Positions 34,673 through 42,022 of a stretch of DNA of 64,000 nucleotides are shown piece after piece. The notes under the pieces are model-generated. The model had not been told where the DNA came from, searched no databases, and saw only the letters and a list, made by a program, of their open reading frames with translations. The stretch is from Stygiolobus sp037389425 (lineage in GTDB: Archaea > Thermoproteota > Thermoprotei_A > Sulfolobales > Sulfolobaceae): contig NZ_JBBHKR010000042.1 in assembly GCF_037389425.1 (NCBI RefSeq), positions 124,001 through 188,000 on the forward strand. Reading direction: 5' to 3'. The translations under genes were made by a program, and so were the position numbers. How positions within the stretch are numbered: the first letter of the stretch is position 1; every line of letters begins with the position of its first letter.

Positions 34673-35650
34673 ATGGTCGTTGTAAGAGTTGAGAATGTAG
34701 AAAGCGAGGCTTTAAGAGATAACCCTTTAAAAGATCCTAATGTGAGGAAGGTCGTTCACATAGTCACCGACAATATTTCTAAACCCTTGATAGTTGTCTA
34801 TCTAAGCGGTTTTCTATCTTCTTCCATTTCGTTATTGAACTACGATCCTTTAGGGGAAAACATTGTAGAAAAGATAGAGAGGCTTTCTAAGGAGGATAAA
34901 ATAAATAATACAGTGGTAATACTCCCAGATCTCTTTACCAAGTTAGGCGGTAATCAATATATAAATTCTACGGCAGTAGGCCTATATGAAGATTTCTTAG
35001 CTAAGGAATTAATACCCTATCTAAAAGAAAAATACGACAGTGACAAGATAGTTCTAATGGGCAAATCTTCTGGCGGTTACGGTGCAATAGTACTAGGAAT
35101 GAAGTATCCTGGTCTAATTCAAGGAATAATTGACCACTCAGGTGATGCTTACTTCGAGTACATTTATATTCCTATGTTTCCTTCCGTAATCAGAACCCTG
35201 AGAAAATTCAGGGACTACAAAGACTGGCTACAAAAGTTTTGGAGTAAGGAGAATAAGAAAGAGAAAGAGGATTTAAACGTACTAACCATAGTAGCAATGG
35301 CTGCATTTTACTCACCTAAGGGCGATTATATCGAGTTACCCTTTGAAACGGAAACAGGTGAAATTATAGAAGAAGTTTGGAAAAAATGGATAGAGAAGGA
35401 TCCAGTGAGAATGGTAAACCGGTATCACGAGAATCTGCGAGAACTCAGGTTGATCTACCTTGATGTGGGTTTAAGGGACGAATTTAAGATTAATTTCGGT
35501 ATGAGGATTTTACACGATAAGATGAAAAAATTAAACGTCCCTCATATCTATGAAGAATTTGAAGGAGGACATTTTAACACTAGTTTTAGATATGATGTAT
35601 CTTTATCTTTGGCGAGTAGAGTATTTAATGAAGAAGGTAATGAGAATTGA
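34673..35650 (+). CDS. Alpha/beta-hydrolase, putative esterase (EstD/FrsA-like type)
   Basis: A 325-residue cytoplasmic hydrolase. The nucleophile elbow GKSSGG has its serine at about residue 132; the following YGAIVLGMKYPGLIQGIIDHSGDAYF resembles the putative-esterase/S-formylglutathione hydrolase group, and a C-terminal GGHFNTSF supplies the expected histidine, with an aspartate in DVGLRDEF. The substrate is unknown. TTG 34664 is in frame upstream, but ATG 34673 is correctly placed relative to the TATA region. It overlaps the next gene by 4 bases. Confidence 0.75.
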   Translation: MVVVRVENVESEALRDNPLKDPNVRKVVHIVTDNISKPLIVVYLSGFLSSSISLLNYDPLGENIVEKIERLSKEDKINNTVVILPDLFTKLGGNQYINSTAVGLYEDFLAKELIPYLKEKYDSDKIVLMGKSSGGYGAIVLGMKYPGLIQGIIDHSGDAYFEYIYIPMFPSVIRTLRKFRDYKDWLQKFWSKENKKEKEDLNVLTIVAMAAFYSPKGDYIELPFETETGEIIEEVWKKWIEKDPVRMVNRYHENLRELRLIYLDVGLRDEFKINFGMRILHDKMKKLNVPHIYEEFEGGHFNTSFRYDVSLSLASRVFNEEGNEN

Positions 35651-35886
35651 TAATACGCTTTCAAAGGACGGGGGACTGTTATTCGTTAACTGATGTCGTT
35701 ACAGAGAGTATAGGACAGTGTGAAAGGTACGACGTAATCGTCATAGAAAAATTAGAGAAGGAAGTATTGGACAAAATAAAGGGAACCAATATCAAAATTT
35801 TCGAATGTGATGAGGGAGAGGAAAAATGTATAGAAAAAATAAGAAATTCAGTGTATAGAATTACAAAATCATGTAAATTTACATGA
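35647..35886 (+). CDS. Small protein of unknown function, coupled to the esterase gene
   Basis: A 79-residue protein starting at TTG 35647, inside the esterase stop region (TTGATA). It has five cysteines (CY, QCERY, FECDEGEEKC, SCKFT), no membrane segment and no recognised family. Its last five residues, SCKFT, are encoded within a perfect palindrome shared with the convergent Nudix gene, which ends in the same residues. Small size and a TTG start lower confidence, but coupling supports it. Confidence 0.5.
   Translation: MIIRFQRTGDCYSLTDVVTESIGQCERYDVIVIEKLEKEVLDKIKGTNIKIFECDEGEEKCIEKIRNSVYRITKSCKFT
35869..35886. repeat. 18-bp perfect palindrome forming both convergent gene ends
   Basis: TCATGTAAATTTACATGA is its own reverse complement. 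On each strand it reads S-C-K-F-T-stop, so the gene ending at 35886 and the one ending at 35869 overlap by exactly the palindrome and share C-terminal sequence. The RNA of either strand could form a 9-bp stem, a possible bidirectional termination or stability element. Confidence 0.9.
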
Positions 35887-36321
35887 ATTACAATAGCCTC
35901 CCTTAAATTCAGTCCAATCAGTAGAGAAGTAAAACTCGCAACGTACATTTTCTCCGCTCAGAACCTTTGGTAACCATATTTTATCGTCAGCCCACATCTC
36001 CTCATAAATGGGTTCCTTTAACCACATAGGTATAGCCTCATCAGTTTTAGTAGGAATTCCGGTGAACTTTGTAATAAGGAACACGTGCATCTTTTCTGCT
36101 TCTTCTCCATGTATAAACAAGATCTCGGCTACCTTCCTAAAGGACTCAATATTTACTTTAATTTCTTCATTGACTTCACGAGTGATACATTGCTCGGGCG
36201 TTTCACCCTCCTCAACTTTACCCCCAGGGAATGTTAGATACCCAGCTCCTAAGCCTCTGAGTTTTCTTATAAAGAGTAAAAAATTACCGTCTCTTATTAT
36301 TCCTAGGCATGTCTCCTTCAT
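35869..36321 (-). CDS. Nudix hydrolase
   Basis: A 150-residue nucleoside-diphosphate-linked hydrolase. The Nudix box GGKVEEGETPEQCITREVNEE (about residues 34-53, given in part) has the G-x5-E-x7-RE-x2-EE pattern intact. N-terminal GIIRDGNFLLFIRKLRGLG and a tryptophan-rich C-terminal part resemble MutT/MTH1-type 8-oxo-purine triphosphatases; the exact substrate is inferred. The ATG overlaps the fumC stop by 4 bases, so it is the downstream gene of a fumC-nudix operon. Confidence 0.88.
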   Translation of the reverse strand: MKETCLGIIRDGNFLLFIRKLRGLGAGYLTFPGGKVEEGETPEQCITREVNEEIKVNIESFRKVAEILFIHGEEAEKMHVFLITKFTGIPTKTDEAIPMWLKEPIYEEMWADDKIWLPKVLSGENVRCEFYFSTDWTEFKGGYCNSCKFT

Positions 36322-37634
36322 TTAGCCGGAAACCCAGGTTTGACTAGTCTTTTCAAGTCAAGTATGGTATTGATTTCTTCATCCTTATATCCTAATTCTC
36401 TCAGTGCTTCCCTTATTGACATCTCCTTAGCTAGTTGTTTACCTATTTGAGATGCCTTATCATATCCGATTATGGGTGATATGATAGTAACTAATGAGGG
36501 GCTACTTTCGGCGTACCTTCTCATCTTTTCTACGTTTGGAACCATACCGTTGATAACTAAATCTGACATTTTACTAAATGCCTCAGCTAATAAGGTCTCC
36601 TCCATTACGAGATCGTAACCTACTAGTGGAACACCCATAGCCAACTCAAATTCACCTAGCATTGAAGCGAACTGTATAGCGTGATCTAAACCTATGACTT
36701 GAGCACTTACTAGAAGAGAAGCCTCTACAGTTACCGGGTTAGTTTTACCAGGCATTATACTGCTTCCAGCTATTTCCTCTTGGCTGGGAAGTTCAATCTC
36801 ATTAAACCCCGTCATAGGTCCCGAAAACATTAATCTTATGTCTTGCCCTAGTCTATATAAGTTCACTGCAGAAGTCCTCAGGACTCCACTTAGCATTAAC
36901 ATATCGGTGAGAAGTTTCAAACCCCTGAATTTATTTGCGGGTTTGAAGCCCATAGAAGCAATTTTGTTTATCTCATTGACTACTCTCTCCTGAAACTCAG
37001 GATGTGCATTTAGCCCAGTACCTACAGCTGTACCTCCTATGGGAAGTTCTTTTACGTATTCCAGTATTTCCTTCAACTTTTCTAAGTCGTGTTGAAATGC
37101 ATCAGCGTATGACAATAATTCTTGACCTAAAGTTACCGGTAAAGCATCTCTTAAATGAGTCCTGCCTGATTTAATTATATCGTTAAATTCCTGACCCTTT
37201 TTATCCAGAGACGTGATGATCTTTTCGTATGCGGGAATTAGAAGTTCGTATGCGGTTTTCACTGACGCAATGCGTATTGCAGTAGGTACGGTGTCATTAG
37301 ACGACTGCCCGAGGTTTACGTGATCGTTAGGATGAACTTTCTTCCCTGAAATTTCCGTAGCCCTCTCTGCAATAATCTCGTTTATGTTCATGTTTAACCC
37401 GGTTCCAGAACCTGTCTGAAACACGTCTACAATCACTTTAGAGTCAAATTTCCCTTCCATTACTTCTTCAGATGCTTTCATAATAGCTTGTGCTATTTGC
37501 TGATCTAATAGTCCTAATTCACCGTTAACTTTAGCACACGAATACTTAATAGCTCCCATAGCCCAAATTATTTGCCTAGGGAACTTTGTCCCAGTGTTCA
37601 TAAAGAGTTTCGGAGCTGTTTCGGTGTATTTCAT
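36318..37634 (-). CDS. fumC: Fumarate hydratase, class II
   Basis: A 438-residue tetrameric enzyme of the citric acid cycle that hydrates fumarate to malate. The superfamily signature GSSIMPGKTNPV, plus FQTGSGTGLNMNINE, SSNDTVPTAIR and GRTHLRDALPVTLGQE, identify it; aspartase is less likely given the SSN and GxGT context but shares the fold. It is iron-free and heat-stable in Sulfolobus. Head gene of an operon with the Nudix gene. Confidence 0.95.
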   Translation of the reverse strand: MKYTETAPKLFMNTGTKFPRQIIWAMGAIKYSCAKVNGELGLLDQQIAQAIMKASEEVMEGKFDSKVIVDVFQTGSGTGLNMNINEIIAERATEISGKKVHPNDHVNLGQSSNDTVPTAIRIASVKTAYELLIPAYEKIITSLDKKGQEFNDIIKSGRTHLRDALPVTLGQELLSYADAFQHDLEKLKEILEYVKELPIGGTAVGTGLNAHPEFQERVVNEINKIASMGFKPANKFRGLKLLTDMLMLSGVLRTSAVNLYRLGQDIRLMFSGPMTGFNEIELPSQEEIAGSSIMPGKTNPVTVEASLLVSAQVIGLDHAIQFASMLGEFELAMGVPLVGYDLVMEETLLAEAFSKMSDLVINGMVPNVEKMRRYAESSPSLVTIISPIIGYDKASQIGKQLAKEMSIREALRELGYKDEEINTILDLKRLVKPGFPAK

Positions 37635-37749
37635 ATTGATTCTATTTAAAGAAAGAGTGTTACTTAATAATTTCGATTAATAAGAGTAAAAAAGGGATTA
37701 CTAATAGCATGACGATAATATTATTAGATCAATCCTTAAGTTTAGAGTG

Positions 37750-38349
37750 ATGGTAGTAATAAGGAAATTCGAAGTGAGTCACCTTAACACTAACTGCTAT
37801 TTAGTAACTAAAAATAATTCAGGGATATTAATCGATGCAGGAGAGAACCCAACAGAAATTATATACTACATTAAAGATAGAGGAATAGAATTAAAGGCAA
37901 TCCTTGCTACTCATGGTCACTTCGACCACGTTTTGGGTGTGCCTGAGTTAAAGAAACACTTAGGCGAAGTCATATTCTACTTACACGAGAACGATGAACC
38001 GTTGGTTAAAAACGATCCCCGAACTTCTCACATTTCCGTAGACGGTTATGTTAAAGAAGGAGAAATGGAATTTGACGGTATTAGAGTTAAGGTGTTCGAG
38101 ACTCCGGGGCACACTTTAGGTAGTGTTACGTACTTGATAGAGAATAACTTATTTACCGGTGATACTCTCTTTAACGAGAGCATCGGTAGATACGACTTAG
38201 GAGGAGATAAGGCTCTCCTTAAGAAGAGCCTAAAAAGGTTAATGGAGCTTGACGATTTACTAACAGTGTACCCAGGGCATGGTTTTCTTACGACGTTAGG
38301 TTACGAAAAGTTGCACAATCCGTTTTTAAACGGGGAAATAGATTGGTAA
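37750..38349 (+). CDS. Metallo-beta-lactamase-fold hydrolase (glyoxalase II-like)
   Basis: A 199-residue zinc hydrolase. The core THGHFDH (about residues 54-60) gives the first metal ligands, then ETPGHTLGSVTYL, LFTGDTLFNESIGRYDLGGD and PGHG complete the site. This is the compact YcbL/glyoxalase II-like form without the C-terminal glyoxalase domain; a thioester or persulfide substrate is possible but not shown. A GTG directly before the ATG (37747) is an alternative start. The SWIM gene starts 12 bases after its stop. Confidence 0.85.
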   Translation: MVVIRKFEVSHLNTNCYLVTKNNSGILIDAGENPTEIIYYIKDRGIELKAILATHGHFDHVLGVPELKKHLGEVIFYLHENDEPLVKNDPRTSHISVDGYVKEGEMEFDGIRVKVFETPGHTLGSVTYLIENNLFTGDTLFNESIGRYDLGGDKALLKKSLKRLMELDDLLTVYPGHGFLTTLGYEKLHNPFLNGEIDW

Positions 38350-38361
38350 ATATGACTTAGC

Positions 38362-38568
38362 ATGAACGTAAAGATACTTAAAGTGGAGAAGTTAAACGAC
38401 GTTATAGAAGTCGAAGGCTTAGTACCTGCAAAATGTGCTGTAGGGTACTACGATGTAAGAATTAAAATACGCGGTTTTAAAATTATAGAAAGCAATTGCC
38501 AGTGTGGTCAACCAATTTGTCAGCATGCTGTAAAACTGCAGTTAGCATACTTAAGAGTCTCTAGATGA
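38362..38568 (+). CDS. SWIM zinc-finger protein
   Basis: A 68-residue protein with a SWIM-type zinc site: CxC at residues 46 and 48, then CxH at 53 and 55 (CQCGQPICQH). SWIM domains bind nucleic acid or protein and in archaea occur as small stand-alone proteins. Its last 18 codons lie inside the first copy of an exact 80-bp tandem duplication. It is spaced for co-transcription with the hydrolase upstream. Confidence 0.78.
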   Translation: MNVKILKVEKLNDVIEVEGLVPAKCAVGYYDVRIKIRGFKIIESNCQCGQPICQHAVKLQLAYLRVSR

Positions 38569-38672
38569 CCAGTTCTGTTTCCAAAACGTGAGCAATTTGT
38601 CAGCATGCTGTAAAACTGCAGTTAGCATACTTAAGAGTCTCTAGATGACCAGTTCTGTTTCCAAAACGTGAG
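38513..38672. repeat. Exact 80-bp tandem duplication across a convergent gene junction
   Basis: Bases 38513-38592 and 38593-38672 are identical at all 80 positions, and the next base on each side breaks the match. Copy 1 contains the last 18 codons of the SWIM gene including its TGA; copy 2 contains the last 14 codons of the glycosyltransferase gene including its stop (complement TTA at 38631). In copy 1 the same TTA lies at 38551, so before duplication the two genes overlapped tail to tail by 18 bases. Confidence 0.97.
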
Positions 38673-39899
38673 TAATGCATAAAATGACGCGAAGTATTGT
38701 ATTACTAATGCTATTGTTCCTATTAGGAAAGTCTTGAGTTTTTCCCTCATGATTAGTTTTGCCAAGGCATAGGAAAATGGTATTATGGAGATTGTAGGTA
38801 GTATGCGGGTTATTATGAACATCGCTATTAATGATGGTCTAGGTCGTAAAAAATGTTCAAAAATTTTGGCTAAGATTAGTGATGAGTGAGTTCCCCCAGT
38901 TAGTAGTACGTTCAAGATACCTTTCTCTAGAATTCTCTCAAACAAATGCGAGCTTAATATCAAGTGTATATCAAGAAATAAGGATAGAATTGACAACAAA
39001 GGTAGCATATTTAGGTAGGTCACGTTAAAGGAATATATTAATCCTCTTTTATTTATAACTCCTTCTTTTATTTCCTTTATAAAGATTAGGTAGTTAGCTC
39101 TAGTCCAACGGGTTACTTGTTTGGCGAAAGTCATAACATCATTAGGGGGTTTTGTATAAACTATAGCGTCTATAGCTTTTACGGCCTTATAACCTTTCAT
39201 AATCACGTATTCTGTAAGATCTCTATCGTCTGATAGGATCATTTTTCTGCCGAATATTCTAGGGTTTCTAAATTCCTCTGATAATACATAAGGCTTTATT
39301 AAATCGGTTCTATATAGGACACACTGACCACTTAATATTATAGCACTCCCAAAGTAATTAACTGCTCTGTTTACTAATTCACTCATACTTTCGAAAAACT
39401 CCGCGTAGTAATAGGACCATTTTTTACTCTTCATCATTCTGATGTTTGCACCTACTCCCCCAACATCTTCGGTCATATAAGCCAATAGTTTTTCTACACT
39501 ATCCTTCGATATTGTAGTATCACTATCCAGTAATAGAACTAGTTTAGTTGTCACATATTTTATCCCTTCAGATAACGCAACTCTTTTTCCTGACCTCTTT
39601 TTAAGGCTTATGAAAAGTCCCCCATATTTCTTTACTATGATGCTGTAGGGTTCGTCAACACCATCCCCTACTACTATTAACTTAAGGCCTATTCGGGCTA
39701 TTGACTTTATTACTTGTTCAAACAGTCTTACATCTTCTTTATATACTGGAATTAACACCGTAATGTCGGATTTTGTAAAATTAGTATTATATTTCTTTGG
39801 CTTGTATTTAAGTCCGTAGTATGTGATAAGTATAAAGTAAGTAATGGTTAATACTGAAGATGATATTACGAACATAACGTGAGCGGTGAAGTTTAACAT
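38631..39899 (-). CDS. Membrane glycosyltransferase, family 2
   Basis: A 422-residue processive-type GT2. One N-terminal helix (about 6-27) precedes the catalytic domain with TVLIPVYKED, LLLDSDTT (DxD) and a VTRWTRANYL element akin to the Q/RxxRW acceptor motif of hyaluronan and cellulose synthases; about four more helices follow. It probably makes an extracellular polysaccharide. A minus-strand TATA-like box (complement of catataaaaat, about 39921-39931) lies 27 bases before ATG 39899. The C-terminal 14 codons lie in the second copy of the 80-bp duplication. Confidence 0.85.
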   Translation of the reverse strand: MLNFTAHVMFVISSSVLTITYFILITYYGLKYKPKKYNTNFTKSDITVLIPVYKEDVRLFEQVIKSIARIGLKLIVVGDGVDEPYSIIVKKYGGLFISLKKRSGKRVALSEGIKYVTTKLVLLLDSDTTISKDSVEKLLAYMTEDVGGVGANIRMMKSKKWSYYYAEFFESMSELVNRAVNYFGSAIILSGQCVLYRTDLIKPYVLSEEFRNPRIFGRKMILSDDRDLTEYVIMKGYKAVKAIDAIVYTKPPNDVMTFAKQVTRWTRANYLIFIKEIKEGVINKRGLIYSFNVTYLNMLPLLSILSLFLDIHLILSSHLFERILEKGILNVLLTGGTHSSLILAKIFEHFLRPRPSLIAMFIITRILPTISIIPFSYALAKLIMREKLKTFLIGTIALVIQYFASFYALLTFWKQNWSSRDS

Positions 39900-40147
39900 T
39901 CAGATATCAAATAAGATATCGCATATAAAAATTTTAATCAGAGAGAAAAACTTTTATAAGTCCTAGTTTAACTTGTTAATTAGTTTTTCAATAGATATAG
40001 GAGAAATTCAATATCTGTCTAGTTAATAATTAAGCTAGTAGTTTATGTTAAGATTAGTATCAACCTTAACCGAAAAGACCATCTTTTATACAATATCTTT
40101 ATATGATGTAAGGAAAATTTAATTTATTCTAAGTTTGTATTTATTGT
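39900..40147. promoter_or_regulatory. Divergent intergenic region, glycosyltransferase/GH15
   Basis: 248 A+T-rich bases. AGATATC occurs at 39902-39908 and 39914-39920, between the GT2 start and its TATA-like box at about 39921-39931. An imperfect palindrome CTAGTTAATAATTAAGCTAG spans 40018-40037. A T/A box (AATTTAATTTATTC, about 40117-40130) lies 26 bases before the GH15 ATG. I see no open frame or structural RNA here. Confidence 0.4.
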
Positions 40148-41950
40148 ATGACAAGGTTAATCATACTAGGAAATGGGAAATTAACAGTATTATATGATCA
40201 GGGCTATATATTGAGAGAACTCTACTATCCTTTACCCATCGATAATCACCTGCATCAAGCTAAATTAGGTGTATGGAGTGACGGAGACTTCAGTTGGTTA
40301 GATCAACTTAATCCTAAGATTGATTATGTAGAAAACTCCCTATCTTCATTTGCCGAGGCTGAATTCAACGGGAGTAAAATAAAGTTGGTGGACGCTATAG
40401 ATATGGCTTATGAGATTTTTGTAAGAGAGGTTAGTGTTACCTTATCAAAGTCTAGTGATTTGAGAATTTTCTTTCACCATGATTTTCACATTAATGGGAA
40501 TGACATAGGGGATACGGCACTCTATGATCCGTTTACATCCTCAATTATTCATTATAAAAGAGACAAGTGGTTTCTCTTTAAGTGTGATATACCGTTTTAT
40601 CAGTATGCTACTGGATACAAGGAGACGAGTATATATTTGGGTACTTGGAAAGACGCCGAAGACGGTGAATTATCTGGAAACCCTATAGCACAAGGTTCCG
40701 TTGACTCTGTTGTCAGCATCAGACTTTCTTCGTCTAAGATCTTTTATTGTTGGTTAGTTTGTGGTTCAAGTTATGAGGATGTAGTGAGGAAAAACGATTA
40801 CGTAGTTAGGAAAGGTCCAAGAGAGCTAATAAGGAGAACCCAGAACTATTGGAAAGCGTGGCTCAGTAAATTAATAGACTACGATAATATAGTGAAAAGA
40901 AGTGCATTAATAATTGCCGCTCATTGGCAAAATAACGGAGCAATCCCTGCTGCCTTGGACACTGATATATTGAGATTTAATAAAGACACTTATAATTACG
41001 TGTGGCATAGAGATGCTGCCTTCGCGGCTATAGCTCTTACACTCTTAGGATATCAAGATCAAGTTAGGAATTTACTTCTATTTACGAAACCTCTTCTTTA
41101 TAACGGTTTTTTGTTTCAGAAGTACACATGTGATGGTCATTGGGGATCCACATGGCATCCTTGGACTATGAGAAGTATCCCAATCCAAGAAGATGAGACA
41201 GGATTGTTAATATATGTTGTATGGATTCATTTTTCAAAGTTTAACGATATAGATTTTATAAAACCTTTATACGCACCACTTATAAAAAAGGCAGCCGACT
41301 TCCTAGTGGCTTATAGAGATGAAGAGTCTGGCCTTCCTTTACCCTCTTACGATCTATGGGAGGAGAGACTCGGTACTCATTTCTTTACGTCTCTTGCAGT
41401 CTACACTGGGTTAATTGCTGCTAGTAAGTTTGCTGAGTTCTTTGGCGAAGAGAACTTAAAAGAAAAATATCTCTTTGCAGCCAACGAAATTAAAAGAGGA
41501 TTAAACCGTTTCTACGTTAGTGATCACTTTGCAAGGACGATTTACGAGGACGGTAGTGTTGATAAGACGGTTGATGCAAGTACCCTTTTCGCTTCAATAT
41601 TAGGCGTTTTTGACGCAAAAGACCCTCGTGTAATAAGTAATAGGAAAATTATAGAGGATAGACTATCTGTTAACGGAGGTATAATAAGATATGAAAACGA
41701 TAGTTATCTCAAGGTAACCGATAAACCCAACATCTGGTATATGGCGACCTTGTGGTTAGCCCAGCAATACGCTCTAGAAGGCGATAAGGAAAAAGCGACC
41801 AAATATCTCAACTGGGTTCTCGGTCACATTCCCTCTACAGGTGTACTGCCGGAACAGATAGCACCAAATAGTTCATATACATCTGTAGCACCGTTGGTTT
41901 GGAGCCATGCGGAGTTAATTCGGACAATCTACATGCTAAAACATCTATGA
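40148..41950 (+). CDS. Glycoside hydrolase family 15 (glucoamylase/trehalase type)
   Basis: A 600-residue enzyme with an N-terminal beta-sandwich (about 1-230) and an (alpha/alpha)6 barrel. The barrel shows YNYVWHRDAAFAA (283-294), QEDETGLL (348-355), the catalytic region LPSYDLWEER (398-407, general acid E405 or E406) and a late GVLPEQIAP with the candidate base glutamate. Sulfolobales GH15 members act on maltooligosaccharides, glycogen ends or trehalose; which one cannot be decided here. No signal peptide is present, so it is cytoplasmic. Confidence 0.88.
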   Translation: MTRLIILGNGKLTVLYDQGYILRELYYPLPIDNHLHQAKLGVWSDGDFSWLDQLNPKIDYVENSLSSFAEAEFNGSKIKLVDAIDMAYEIFVREVSVTLSKSSDLRIFFHHDFHINGNDIGDTALYDPFTSSIIHYKRDKWFLFKCDIPFYQYATGYKETSIYLGTWKDAEDGELSGNPIAQGSVDSVVSIRLSSSKIFYCWLVCGSSYEDVVRKNDYVVRKGPRELIRRTQNYWKAWLSKLIDYDNIVKRSALIIAAHWQNNGAIPAALDTDILRFNKDTYNYVWHRDAAFAAIALTLLGYQDQVRNLLLFTKPLLYNGFLFQKYTCDGHWGSTWHPWTMRSIPIQEDETGLLIYVVWIHFSKFNDIDFIKPLYAPLIKKAADFLVAYRDEESGLPLPSYDLWEERLGTHFFTSLAVYTGLIAASKFAEFFGEENLKEKYLFAANEIKRGLNRFYVSDHFARTIYEDGSVDKTVDASTLFASILGVFDAKDPRVISNRKIIEDRLSVNGGIIRYENDSYLKVTDKPNIWYMATLWLAQQYALEGDKEKATKYLNWVLGHIPSTGVLPEQIAPNSSYTSVAPLVWSHAELIRTIYMLKHL

Positions 41951-42022
41951 ATCGAAATTTATCTTCTTAACAATGAATTTTAGAACACTTATTTTTAATC
42001 AATTGAAGAAAAACAAAGTCAT

